Positions 16,817 to 26,402 of a stretch of 64,000 nt of DNA are shown here, piece after piece. The DNA comes from Methyloversatilis sp. GTDB lineage: Bacteria > Pseudomonadota > Gammaproteobacteria > Burkholderiales > Rhodocyclaceae. The position numbers were made by a program, and so were the translations under genes. The stretch is taken from the NCBI RefSeq assembly GCF_030696805.1, contig NZ_JAUYRO010000053.1, forward strand, positions 124,001 through 188,000. Reading direction: 5' to 3'. The notes below the pieces were generated by a model. That model was not told the DNA's origin, did not search any database, and worked only from the letters and a program-made list of their open reading frames with translations. Position 1 is the stretch's first letter. The number at the start of each line of letters is the position of its first letter.

Positions 16817-19800
16817 GCGGCCGCGGCTGGTCGCGCCGCATGTGCTGCTGGGCATCGCGCTGCTGGTGGCGCTGTTGCTGGTCGTGCTCTATCCGTATCG
16901 CGAGCTGGTGCAATACACGCTGAACGCGACCCGCGGCGACACGCTGACCATCGCCTATCTGCGCAATCTGTTGCGCACCGACCCGGACAATCCCGAACTG
17001 CGCCTGGCGCTGGTGCGACAGGCGCTGGCACGGCGCGACTACGACGGTGCGCGCTTCGCGCTCGCGCCGCTGCTGTCCGCTACGCCAGCCGGCGCCGCTG
17101 GCACCGAAGCGCGCTGGGTCGAATGGACGGTGTTCGAAAGCGAGCTGCTGGCCAGCCTGCCCGGATCTGCACGGCGCGCCGAACTCGAGGCGACCCTGCC
17201 CGAAAAGCTGCGCCGCACCGTGCTGATCGACGGCCTGACCGACCAGAACCGCATGGCGCTGGTCGAACGTGCGCTGTCCTGGGGGCAGGCGGTGCTGGCG
17301 CTGGAATTGCTGTCGGGCTTCACGCGCGAAGGGGCGCGCCCCGACGCGCGCATCTATCGCGAGGCGGCGAAGGAATTGCTGGGTCACGGCGAATACCAGA
17401 ACGCCGCGAAAATCCTGCTGTTGCTGCGTGCCGCCGAACCTGATGCCGCAAACCGCCGCCAGCTCTACCTGCAGGCCATCCGCATCCTGCAGTCGGGCAA
17501 CTTGCTGGCGCTGGCGCTCGAAACGGCCGAACGCGAACTGGGCGAACTGTCGGGCGACACCGAAGTGCTGTACTACCTGGTCACGCTGGCGCGCGCCGCC
17601 AACCGTCCCGACGCGGCAGCGCGCTTTGCGCGCGCCATGCTGAAGCTGTCGCTGCAGCAGCAACTGCGCCGCACGCTGCTGGCGCAGTCCGGCTTCGATG
17701 CCCAGCCCTGGCGGGTGGCGACGAATGGCGTGCCCGATCTGCCATTCGATGACCGTATCTACACGCTCGGTTTCGAAGCCTTTCTCGGCAACCGCCAGCT
17801 CGACGACGCACAGCGCGTCGCCGCATCGGCGGTGCGCCAGGCGCCCGACAGCATGATCTGGCGCGAGCGCCTGGCCACGTCGTCCGAGTGGGCCGGCAAG
17901 CCGCAGGAAGGGCTGGACCAGTGGCTGGTCATCGCCCGGCGCACCGGTCGCGAAGACGCGTGGGACGCAGTGCTCAGGCTGGCGCCCGGTCTGCTCGACG
18001 ACGAAGCGCTGCTGGCCGGCCTGCGTCACCGCATTGCGCGCCAACCCGGCGACAGCCGCCTGCTGAGCGCCATCATCGCCACCTATGAACGGCTCGGCAA
18101 ACCGCGCGAGGGCATCGAATTCCTGCAGGGCGTGGCCGGTGCAAACCCGCCGCTGCCGGTGCTGGTTGCGCTGGCCGATCTGGCCGAACGCGCAGCCGAC
18201 ATCGATCTCGCACTGGCCACGCTGGCACGCATCGATGCCACCGCCACGCCGGATGTGCGTCGCACATCGCGCCGCGCGGCGCTGCTGATTTCGCGCAACC
18301 GCTTCGATGAAGCGATGGCCGCGCTCGAAGCGGCCCGCCCGGCGGCGACCGACGCAGATCGCGATTACTGGCGGCTGTATTCGTCGCTGGCACAGCTACT
18401 GCAGGACGACGACCGGGCGCGCGATGCGCTGGCCCGCATCACGCGCTTCGACGATGTCGAGGTGTCCGAACTGCAGGATCTGGTCGAACTGCTGCTGGAT
18501 GTCGCACCGCTGCAGGCGGCGCGCGAGGCTGAGCGCGGCTGGCGCCACTACGGCGATCGAACGTGGCTGATGCGCACGCTGGATCTGTATGTGTTCACCG
18601 GCCGGTCGCAGGACATCGGCCGCATCATCGGTGAGCTGTCGGACGCCCAGCGGCGTGATGCCGAACAGCTTCCGCTGTTCCTGCAGATCCGTGCGCGCTG
18701 GCATCAGGCCGCCGGCCGCAAGGCACAGGCGCTGGACGATTTCAGCGCCGCGCTGGCCATCGACCCGGGCTCGGTCGACGTGCGCTCGGCGCTGCTGTGG
18801 CTGTTCATCGATGGCAACGACACGCTGGCGCTGCGCGAACTGCTGGCGCGCCACGAACAGGCGTGGGCGCGCGAGCCCTTGCTGCATGACGCGCTGGCTG
18901 CGTCCTGGCAGGCGCTGTCGCGCCCGCAGACTGCGCTCGAACGCTATCTGCTGCCGCGCATCGGCGCGCAGCGCGGCGACTTCCTCTGGATGATGAACGT
19001 TGCCGATGCACTGGAACAGAATCAGGAAACGGAGCGCGCCTGGCGGCTGCGCGAACAGCTGTGGCGCGCCGAGCGGCCGAAGTTGCGGGTGCTCGCCGCC
19101 GACGACATCGCGCAGTTGCAGCGACTGGCGCGCGTGCGCCTGGCGCGCGCGCAGCAGCCGGGCGACGCATCGCATGCGCTGCTGCGCGAGGTGCTGCGGC
19201 TCGATCGCGCGCCCGACGGCGAATGGCTGCCCGCGGCGAAGGAACTGGCGCTGTCCTGGTTCATCGATCACGGCGAGTACGAGGCGGTGCGCGGCTTTCT
19301 GTGGCACCAGTACGGTCGCGCGCTGAACCGTCCACTGTGGGCCGACATCACGGCCGCGCTCGGTCAGGGCGACGTCGCGGCGGTCGGCGCGCTGCTCGAG
19401 CAGTGGGACGAACGCCTGCCGCGCTACGACCGCGTCAACAGCGCGCGTATGGTCGGCGACGTGCGGCGTGCCCAGACGGCCGCCTTCGAAACGATGGACG
19501 CACAGCGCGACGACGCGCCGCTGCACCTGCAACTGAGCGACGCGCTGCTCGATTACGCCGACCGCTTCGACCTTGACATCGCACAGCGGGAACTGGCCGG
19601 CATCGACGAGCGCCAGCAGTCGGCCACGCTCGACATCGGTGTCGCGCCCGACCTGCGGTTCAGCGTCGAGTTCGGTTCGATCACGCGCGGCCGCGGCGAC
19701 AACGTCGATTTCTCGGCGGTGCCGGACGAACGCGAATACCTGCTCGGACGGCTGGCCTGGGCGCACGACGACGGCGTGACCCGCATCACCGTCGGTCAGC

Positions 19801-20492
19801 GCGACGGCTTCGAAACGATTCATCCGTTCGCCATTGAGCGTGAACAACGCATCGACCGGCGCCTGTCCGGATCGCTGGGCATCGGCCTGAACATGCCGGC
19901 CACCGAAAACCTCGGGCTGCGCGTCGCCGGCATGCGCGATCAGGTCGAACTTCGCGGCACCTACCGGGTGTCGCGTTACGACCGCATCGGTCTGCAACTG
20001 TCGCGCTACCGCTACCAGGCGCAGAACGATCTCGACATCGGCCGCGGCCGTCTGTGGCTGGCGGAATACGTGCACTCGATCCGCACCGAACTGCCCGACC
20101 TCGAAGTCAGCGCCTATGTGGCGGGTTACCGCTTCAACCCGTCCGACATTGATCTTGCCGATGCGCGTGCCGTAGATATCAAGAACCGGCTGTTCTTCGC
20201 CAGTGCGTCTGACGCCACCGCGCTGCGGCCGCAAAGCTTCGACCTGCACGGCGTGCGCCTCACCCACAACGTGCGGCTGGTGCGCGACTACACCAAGGCG
20301 CTGCGGCCCTTCGGATCGGTCGGCGTGCTCAACAACAGCGTGTCGGGTGCCGGTTACGACGTGGCCCTCGGGCTGGCGGGCAGCGTGCTCGGCACCGACC
20401 ATTTTTCGCTGTCCTGGCGACAGAACAAGGGCGGTGGCGGGCTGTTCGCGCGCACCACCGAATTTTCGCTTCACTACCGGCTGTTCTTCTGA
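16779..20492 (+). CDS. pelB: PelB, outer-membrane export porin with TPR scaffold
   Basis: 1237 residues. An N-terminal membrane helix (about 20-40) anchors a long series of tetratricopeptide helices up to about residue 870. The last 300 residues alternate polar and aromatic residues as in a beta barrel and end in FSLHYRLFF, with the terminal Phe usual for outer-membrane proteins. PelB exports Pel and binds PelA through its TPR part. The start overlaps the end of pelA by 38 bases, indicating coupled translation. Length matches PelB of other species. Confidence 0.94.
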   Translation: MLRRSSYAAASLERPRLVAPHVLLGIALLVALLLVVLYPYRELVQYTLNATRGDTLTIAYLRNLLRTDPDNPELRLALVRQALARRDYDGARFALAPLLSATPAGAAGTEARWVEWTVFESELLASLPGSARRAELEATLPEKLRRTVLIDGLTDQNRMALVERALSWGQAVLALELLSGFTREGARPDARIYREAAKELLGHGEYQNAAKILLLLRAAEPDAANRRQLYLQAIRILQSGNLLALALETAERELGELSGDTEVLYYLVTLARAANRPDAAARFARAMLKLSLQQQLRRTLLAQSGFDAQPWRVATNGVPDLPFDDRIYTLGFEAFLGNRQLDDAQRVAASAVRQAPDSMIWRERLATSSEWAGKPQEGLDQWLVIARRTGREDAWDAVLRLAPGLLDDEALLAGLRHRIARQPGDSRLLSAIIATYERLGKPREGIEFLQGVAGANPPLPVLVALADLAERAADIDLALATLARIDATATPDVRRTSRRAALLISRNRFDEAMAALEAARPAATDADRDYWRLYSSLAQLLQDDDRARDALARITRFDDVEVSELQDLVELLLDVAPLQAAREAERGWRHYGDRTWLMRTLDLYVFTGRSQDIGRIIGELSDAQRRDAEQLPLFLQIRARWHQAAGRKAQALDDFSAALAIDPGSVDVRSALLWLFIDGNDTLALRELLARHEQAWAREPLLHDALAASWQALSRPQTALERYLLPRIGAQRGDFLWMMNVADALEQNQETERAWRLREQLWRAERPKLRVLAADDIAQLQRLARVRLARAQQPGDASHALLREVLRLDRAPDGEWLPAAKELALSWFIDHGEYEAVRGFLWHQYGRALNRPLWADITAALGQGDVAAVGALLEQWDERLPRYDRVNSARMVGDVRRAQTAAFETMDAQRDDAPLHLQLSDALLDYADRFDLDIAQRELAGIDERQQSATLDIGVAPDLRFSVEFGSITRGRGDNVDFSAVPDEREYLLGRLAWAHDDGVTRITVGQRDGFETIHPFAIEREQRIDRRLSGSLGIGLNMPATENLGLRVAGMRDQVELRGTYRVSRYDRIGLQLSRYRYQAQNDLDIGRGRLWLAEYVHSIRTELPDLEVSAYVAGYRFNPSDIDLADARAVDIKNRLFFASASDATALRPQSFDLHGVRLTHNVRLVRDYTKALRPFGSVGVLNNSVSGAGYDVALGLAGSVLGTDHFSLSWRQNKGGGGLFARTTEFSLHYRLFF

Positions 20493-20524
20493 AAGCCGTC
20501 ATTTTTCGTACAGGGAGACACACC

Positions 20525-21052
20525 ATGACCCGCCTGATCCACCGCACTCTCGGCCTGCTGGCCGCCGTCACGCTGCTCGGCGGCTGCGCCGTCATCGACC
20601 ACTCGCCGCCGTCCGGCGCCGACAAGAGCGCCGCCTGGGTGGTGCTGCCATTCGCCAACGCGACCGAAACGCCGTTCGCCGGCCAGCGCGCCGAAAGCGT
20701 CACTGAAGGTCTGCTGCGTGCGCTCGGCGTGGCCAACCTGAAGCGCTACCCGGTGAGCCTGCAGAACGACAACCTGTTCGAATCCGGCAAGCCGAAGGAC
20801 GCCGACAAGGCGATGGACTGGGCGAAGGAGCAGGGCGCGCGCTACGCGGTCAGCGGTACCGTCGACGAGTGGCGCTACAAGGTCGGCGTCGATGGCGAAC
20901 CGGCGGTCGGCGTGGCGCTGCAGATTGTCGAGGTCGACGGCGGCAAGGTGGTGTGGAGCGGCGTCGGCGGCAAGAGCGGCTGGAGCCGTGAATCCTTGTC
21001 CGGCGTGGCGCAGGAACTGATCAAGTCGCTGCTCGTGCCGGCCCTGAAATAA
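20525..21052 (+). CDS. pelC: PelC, outer-membrane lipoprotein
   Basis: 175 residues with a lipoprotein signal: lipobox LLGGC with Cys21. PelC forms a ring of twelve subunits at the periplasmic face of the outer membrane beneath PelB and guides the cationic polymer. The mature domain has the expected alternating alpha/beta pattern (AAWVVLPFANATETPFAG, then VSGTVDEWRYKVG). It lies 32 bases after pelB, and the pelD ATG follows its stop codon directly. Confidence 0.93.
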   Translation: MTRLIHRTLGLLAAVTLLGGCAVIDHSPPSGADKSAAWVVLPFANATETPFAGQRAESVTEGLLRALGVANLKRYPVSLQNDNLFESGKPKDADKAMDWAKEQGARYAVSGTVDEWRYKVGVDGEPAVGVALQIVEVDGGKVVWSGVGGKSGWSRESLSGVAQELIKSLLVPALK

Positions 21053-22444
21053 ATGAATCCGCGCGCGCCCGGCGAAAAGCCGGTCATCCGCCGGGTTGAT
21101 GAGCCGCTGGTTCGGCGCATCATCGAACGCTTCACGCCGACCGGCTCCGGGGCCGGCGCATCGGCGCTGACCGAAACCCTGGTGCTGCCGGTGCTGGCAC
21201 TCGCACTGGCGTTCTGGCTGAATCCGCTCGACCCCTTCTTCCTGCGTTCGCAGTTCGCGTGGGTGTGGCTGGGCCCGGTGCTGGTGGCGTTGCGCTACGG
21301 GCCGATACCGGGTCTGGCTGGCAGCGCCATCGTATTCGGGGCCTGGTTCGTGTTCGCCGAGCTGGGCGTGGCGCTGGGCGAACTGCCCAAGCTTTACTTT
21401 CTGGGCTGGCTGATCACTGTAATGATCTGCGGCGAGTTCTCTTCGCTGTGGCGTGGTCGCGTGCGGCGGGCCGAAAGCGTGCAGGCCTATCTCGAACAGC
21501 GGCTCGAATACCTGACGCACCAGCACTATCTGCTGCGCCTGTCGCATGACCGGCTGGAGCAGGACCTCATTTCGCGCCCGGTGTCGATGCGCGATGCGCT
21601 GGTCAGCCTGCGCGGTCTGGCGTCGGCACCGGCGGCAGCGGGGACCTTGCTGCCCGGTGCGGCCGAGCTGCTGCGGCTGGTGTCCCAGTACTGCCAGATC
21701 GAGCGCGCCGCCTTGTTGCAGGTCGATCAGAACGGCCATGCGGACGGCACCGCGCCGGTTCATCTGGGCGCGCCGTTCGACATCGACATGGCGGATCCGT
21801 TGATCGGCTTTGCCTGCGAACGGCGCCGCCTTGCTCACATTGCACTCGACGGGGAACGCGCACTCAGCGGCTCGCGCTACCTGGTCGTCGCGCCGCTGAC
21901 CGACATGGGTGGCGACATGCGCGCGTTGCTGGTGGTCGACGGCATGCCCTTCTTTGCGCTGCATGACGAAACGCTGCAGATGCTCAACCTGCTGCTCGGC
22001 TATTACGCCGACGGCCTGTCGGCGAGCGAACTGGCGGCACCGATCCGCGCGGTGTACCCCGACTGCCCGCCGGATTTCGCCTTCGAACTGGCGCGCATGT
22101 GGCGCGTGCGGGTCGAATCCGGCGTGGCCAGCGCGCTGGTCACGCTCGATTTTCCGGCCGCTGCGCCGGAAGACGATCTGGCGCTGCAGATCAGCCGCAT
22201 CCAGCGCTCCCTCGATGTGGTCTGGCTGGTGCGCAGCGCTGCCGGTTCGCAGCTGATCACGCTGATGCCGCTTGCCGGCAGCGCAGCGGTCGAAGGCTAT
22301 CTCGCACGCATCGATGCATGGCTGGCGCAGCACCGCAGTGGCGGACTGGATGCCAGCGGCGTCGGCAGCCGCATCAATCTGATCGATACGATCGAACCTC
22401 TGACGCTGCTGGAACGCCTGCTGAAAGGTCGCCATGGGCGCTAG
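21053..22444 (+). CDS. pelD: PelD, membrane c-di-GMP receptor
   Basis: 463 residues: membrane helices between about 40 and 130, a short coiled segment, a GAF domain (about 175-325) and a degenerate GGDEF domain. The inhibitory-site motif RxxD is intact as RSLD at 385-388 while the GGDEF catalytic motif is missing, as in PelD proteins that bind c-di-GMP without making it. Binding activates Pel synthesis by PelF at the inner membrane. The ATG abuts the pelC stop, and the end overlaps pelE by 11 bases. Confidence 0.94.
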   Translation: MNPRAPGEKPVIRRVDEPLVRRIIERFTPTGSGAGASALTETLVLPVLALALAFWLNPLDPFFLRSQFAWVWLGPVLVALRYGPIPGLAGSAIVFGAWFVFAELGVALGELPKLYFLGWLITVMICGEFSSLWRGRVRRAESVQAYLEQRLEYLTHQHYLLRLSHDRLEQDLISRPVSMRDALVSLRGLASAPAAAGTLLPGAAELLRLVSQYCQIERAALLQVDQNGHADGTAPVHLGAPFDIDMADPLIGFACERRRLAHIALDGERALSGSRYLVVAPLTDMGGDMRALLVVDGMPFFALHDETLQMLNLLLGYYADGLSASELAAPIRAVYPDCPPDFAFELARMWRVRVESGVASALVTLDFPAAAPEDDLALQISRIQRSLDVVWLVRSAAGSQLITLMPLAGSAAVEGYLARIDAWLAQHRSGGLDASGVGSRINLIDTIEPLTLLERLLKGRHGR

Positions 22445-23435
22445 CAAATTCGGCCTGATGGCCCTGCTGACCGAGCTGGGCGCCCTGCAGGCGCTGCTTG
22501 TGATCGAGCACGCCGATCAGGCATTGCTGGCCTACCTGGCCATTCACGCGCCGGCCAGCGGCCTGCTTGCGCTGGCCGTCTACCTGCTGATTCCGGCGCG
22601 CCAGTCGAGACCGCGCGCCAGCGTGCTGGCGCTGCTGTTCAGCTGCATCTTCTTCGTGCCGCTGCTCGGTTTCGTCGGTGTGGTCATCGGTGCGCTGCTG
22701 CGCCACCTGCTGCCGCGGCTGCGTGCGCCGCAGCGTTTCACCGCGGTGCGCCTGCCCGATCTCGATACGCACGAAAGCAGCGAAAAGTCGTCTGCGGGAT
22801 TCCGCCAGGCCGGCGTGCGCCAGTTCCTGAAGAACGAACGTGCGCCGGTGCCGCAGCGCCTGCGCGCCATGGTGGCGCTGTCGCACGCGCCGTCGCGCAT
22901 CGGCTCGCCGGTACTGCGCGAACTGCTGGGCGACGCCGAAGACGACCTGCGCCTGCTCGCCTACGGCTTGCTCGACGGGCGCGAAAAGCAGCTCAACGCC
23001 TCCATCCACGAAGCGCGCCAGCGCCTCGCGGCCAGCGGCGACGTCGCGGAACGCAGCACGGTCGCGCATCAGCTCGCCGCGCTTTACTGGGAACTCATTT
23101 ATCAGGGTCTGGTGCAGGGCGACCTGCTTGATTACGCGGTCGGCGAAGCACTGCGCCACACCGAAACGGCGCTGCAGGGGCTGACCGACGATCCGGCGCT
23201 GCACCTGCAGCACGGCCGGCTGCTGCAACAGTTGCAACGCTTCGACGAAGCCGATGCCGCCTATCGGCGCGCGCGCGAGCTGGGCCTGCCGGCGTCGCGC
23301 GTGGTGCCCTATCTGGCCGAGCTGGCGTTCGCCCGGCGTGACTACGCGCGGGTGAAAAGCCTGCTGGCAAGCATGCAGGACTGGGAGGGCCTTTCGCGCC
23401 TGCAGCCGGTACTGCGATTCTGGGGGCACGCATGA
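22434..23435 (+). CDS. pelE: PelE, inner-membrane TPR protein
   Basis: 333 residues with two N-terminal membrane helices (about 8-30 and 38-85) and a helical tetratricopeptide-like domain from about 120 to the end. In known systems PelE bridges PelD and PelG in the inner-membrane synthase complex. It overlaps pelD by 11 bases and pelF by four, so the chain from pelC to pelG is translationally coupled. Confidence 0.9.
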   Translation: MGASKFGLMALLTELGALQALLVIEHADQALLAYLAIHAPASGLLALAVYLLIPARQSRPRASVLALLFSCIFFVPLLGFVGVVIGALLRHLLPRLRAPQRFTAVRLPDLDTHESSEKSSAGFRQAGVRQFLKNERAPVPQRLRAMVALSHAPSRIGSPVLRELLGDAEDDLRLLAYGLLDGREKQLNASIHEARQRLAASGDVAERSTVAHQLAALYWELIYQGLVQGDLLDYAVGEALRHTETALQGLTDDPALHLQHGRLLQQLQRFDEADAAYRRARELGLPASRVVPYLAELAFARRDYARVKSLLASMQDWEGLSRLQPVLRFWGHA

Positions 23436-24997
23436 CAGGCCTGACAAAACCCGCGAGCGTCGATGTGGCGCTGTTGCTCGAAGGCACGTTTCCGTACGTA
23501 TCGGGCGGCGTGTCGAGCTGGGTGAACCAGATCATCCGCGCCTTCCCCGACCTCACGTTCGCCGTCGTGTTCATCGGCAGCCGGCGCAGCGATTACGGCG
23601 ACATGCGCTACACGCTGCCGGACAACGTGAAGCACATCGAAACCCACTACCTGCACGACGACCTGGGCAGCGCCAGCGCACACGACCGCAAGACCGGCAT
23701 GGCGGGCGACACCGAAGGTTTCGCCCGCATGGCGGCCCTGCACGACGCCTTCCGCAGCGGTGGCGACGCGCTCGACCTGTTCGGCGCGGCATGCCGGGAA
23801 ATCAGTCCGGGCGGGCGGGTAAGCCTCGACGACTTTCTGCGCAGCGAAGCGTCGTGGGACATCGTGACCGACCGCTACCGCAAGTACTGCAGCGACCCCA
23901 GCTTCGTCGACTATTTCTGGACCGTGCGCATCATGCACCAGCCGCTGTGGCAGCTCGCGCGCGTTGCGCACGGACTGATTCCGGCCAGGGTGTATCACAG
24001 CGTGTCGACCGGATACGCCGGTTTCCTCGGCGCCATGCTGGCGCAATCGACCGGCCGGCCGCTCGTGCTGTCGGAGCACGGCATCTACACCAAGGAACGC
24101 AAGATCGACCTGTACCAGAACGAGTGGATACGCGACAACCGCAACGTGTTCCAGAAGGATTCCTCCGAACTGAGCTATTTCCGCCAGTTGTGGATACGCT
24201 TTTTCGAATGGCTGGGCCGGCTGACGTATGGCGCGGCCGACCCCATCATCGCGCTGTATGAAATCAACCGCCTGCGCCAGGTCGCCGACGGAGCCGATGC
24301 GGCGCGCACGCGCAACATTCCGAATGGCGTGGCGATCCACAAGCTGGCGCCGCTGCGCGAACAGCGGCCGGAAAGCGTGCCGCCGGTGCTGTGCCTGATC
24401 GGCCGCGTGGTGCCGATCAAGGACATCAAGACCTTCATCCGCGCGATGCGTCGCGTGGTGAATCGCATGCCCGAGGCACAGGGCTGGATCGCTGGGCCGG
24501 CCGAAGAAGATCCGGCCTATGCCGAAGAGTGCCGCAATCTGGTCGACAGTCTGGGCCTGACGGAGAACGTGCGCTTTCTCGGCATGCAGAAGATCGACGA
24601 ATTGATGCCGAAGATCGGCCTGGTCGTGCTGTCGTCGATTTCCGAGGCGCTGCCGCTGGTGCTGCTGGAAGGCTTTGCGGCGGGCGTACCGGCGGTGTCG
24701 ACCGATGTCGGTTCATGCCGGCAACTGATGTACGGTTTGGGCGAGGAAGACGAGGCGCTCGGTGCGGCCGGTCGCGTGGTCGGCATCGCCGACCCGCAGG
24801 CGCTGGCCGATGCGGCGCTCGAACTGCTCGGCGATCCGGTCGCCTGGGTGTCCGCGCAGCAGGCCGGCATCGCGCGCGTCGAACGCTATTACAGCGACAC
24901 GCAGATGTTCGACCGCTACCGCGAGGTCTATACGCAGGCGCTGGCGCGCGAGGGGCGCACCGGCGGTGGCTGCCCGTTCGGGCATGGAGCGCGCTGA
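23432..24997 (+). CDS. pelF: PelF, Pel glycosyltransferase
   Basis: 521-residue GT4-family glycosyltransferase, the predicted cytosolic polymerase that uses UDP-GalNAc/GlcNAc. The acceptor-side loop EGTFPYVSGGVSSW near 17-30, the nucleotide-binding GRVVPIKDIKTF and the ExxxxxxxE motif region SEALPLVLLEGFAAG are present. It overlaps pelE by four bases and pelG by one. Confidence 0.95.
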   Translation: MTGLTKPASVDVALLLEGTFPYVSGGVSSWVNQIIRAFPDLTFAVVFIGSRRSDYGDMRYTLPDNVKHIETHYLHDDLGSASAHDRKTGMAGDTEGFARMAALHDAFRSGGDALDLFGAACREISPGGRVSLDDFLRSEASWDIVTDRYRKYCSDPSFVDYFWTVRIMHQPLWQLARVAHGLIPARVYHSVSTGYAGFLGAMLAQSTGRPLVLSEHGIYTKERKIDLYQNEWIRDNRNVFQKDSSELSYFRQLWIRFFEWLGRLTYGAADPIIALYEINRLRQVADGADAARTRNIPNGVAIHKLAPLREQRPESVPPVLCLIGRVVPIKDIKTFIRAMRRVVNRMPEAQGWIAGPAEEDPAYAEECRNLVDSLGLTENVRFLGMQKIDELMPKIGLVVLSSISEALPLVLLEGFAAGVPAVSTDVGSCRQLMYGLGEEDEALGAAGRVVGIADPQALADAALELLGDPVAWVSAQQAGIARVERYYSDTQMFDRYREVYTQALAREGRTGGGCPFGHGAR

Positions 24998-26367
24998 TGG
25001 CCGGCATCGGTTTCGAACTGCGCAAACTGCTGAAGAAGGACAGCCTGCTCGGGCTGGCGCAGGCTTACAGCTACGCCGGGGTGATCGGGTCCGGACCGTG
25101 GGTGCTGTCCATCGTCGGCATCCTGATGGTCGGCCTGCTGTCGCGTGCCGTCGTGGTGCCCGAATTCCTGGTCACGCAGTTCCAGGTGTCGGTGACCTAT
25201 CTCATCGCCACCTCGCTCATCCTGACCGGCCTCGTGCAGCTGGCGTTCACCCGTTTCGTGTCGGACCGCCTGTTCGAGAAGCGCGACGACATCATCATGT
25301 CGAACTTCAACGGTTTGCTGCTGTGGGTGATCGCGCTGGCCGGCATCATCGGGCTGGTGCTGGCGTTCACGCTGTTTTCCGGCCTGTCGGTCGCCTACCG
25401 GCTGCTGATGCTGTCGGGCTTCGTGCTGCTGTGCGGCATCTGGGTCGCCACGATCTTCCTGTCCGGGCTGAAGATGTACCGCGCCATCCTGCTGCTGTAC
25501 GCACTGGGTTACGCGATCACCGTCACGGCTGCGCTGCTGGCCCGGCCGTGGGGGCTGGAAGGCCTGCTCGGCGGCTTCGTGCTGGGTCACTTCGTGTTGC
25601 TGGTCGGCATGTGGATCATGACGTCGTGGCACTACCGCTCGGCGGTCACCATTTCGTACGAGTTCGCCGACCGCAGTACGCGCTATCCGACGCTGATGGC
25701 GATCGGCCTGCTGTACAACCTCGGCGTGTGGGCCGACAAGTTCATGTTCTGGAGCTGGCCGGAAACGTCGGACGCCATCATCGGGCCGCTGCGCGCCTCG
25801 GTCATCTACGATCTACCGGTGTTCATGGCCTACCTGTCGATCATCCCCGGCATGGCGGTGTTCCTGGTGCGCATCGAAACCGACTTCGTCGAGTACTACG
25901 ACCGGTTCTTCGACGCGGTGCGTGCCGGCGGATCGCTCGAATACATCGAGGACATGCGCGACGAAATGGTCTATTCGATCCGCCAAGGCCTGGCCGAAAT
26001 CGGCAAGATCCAGACGCTGGCCATGCTGGCCGCCATCGTGGCCGGCCCGGCCGTATTCGCGCTGCTGGAGATTTCCGAGCTGTATCTGCCGCTGCTGTAC
26101 ATCCAGACGCTGGCGGCCAGTCTGCAGGTCGGCCTGCTGGCGCTGCTGAACGTGTTCTTCTATCTGGACCAGCGCCGGCTCATTCTCGGCCTGTGCGCCT
26201 TCTTCTGCGTGTCGAACATCGTGTTCACCGCGCTGTTTTTCAAGCTGGGCGCCAGCTTCTACGGCTATGGCTACGCCCTGTCGGTGCTGCTGACGTTGCT
26301 GTTCGGGCTGTATGCGCTGGACCGCAAGCTCGCCCGGCTGGAATACGAAACCTTCATGCTGCAGTGA
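24997..26367 (+). CDS. pelG: PelG, polysaccharide membrane transporter
   Basis: 456 residues, a length typical of PelG, with about twelve hydrophobic helices, of the MOP/Wzx-like superfamily. It forms the inner-membrane path for Pel together with PelD and PelE. It begins MAGIGFELRKLLKKDSLLG, as other PelG proteins do. The ATG overlaps the pelF stop by one base. A hairpin at 26386-26402 follows and may end the operon. Confidence 0.95.
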   Translation: MAGIGFELRKLLKKDSLLGLAQAYSYAGVIGSGPWVLSIVGILMVGLLSRAVVVPEFLVTQFQVSVTYLIATSLILTGLVQLAFTRFVSDRLFEKRDDIIMSNFNGLLLWVIALAGIIGLVLAFTLFSGLSVAYRLLMLSGFVLLCGIWVATIFLSGLKMYRAILLLYALGYAITVTAALLARPWGLEGLLGGFVLGHFVLLVGMWIMTSWHYRSAVTISYEFADRSTRYPTLMAIGLLYNLGVWADKFMFWSWPETSDAIIGPLRASVIYDLPVFMAYLSIIPGMAVFLVRIETDFVEYYDRFFDAVRAGGSLEYIEDMRDEMVYSIRQGLAEIGKIQTLAMLAAIVAGPAVFALLEISELYLPLLYIQTLAASLQVGLLALLNVFFYLDQRRLILGLCAFFCVSNIVFTALFFKLGASFYGYGYALSVLLTLLFGLYALDRKLARLEYETFMLQ

Positions 26368-26385
26368 TCGCAGGACCGGACATCG

Positions 26386-26402
26386 GGCCTGAAAATCAGG
26401 CC
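26386..26402. terminator. hairpin between convergent pelG and transglutaminase-like genes
   Basis: GGCCTGA-AAA-TCAGGCC is a perfect 7-bp stem between two genes that converge. No T run follows on either strand, so termination is plausible but not shown. Confidence 0.35.
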
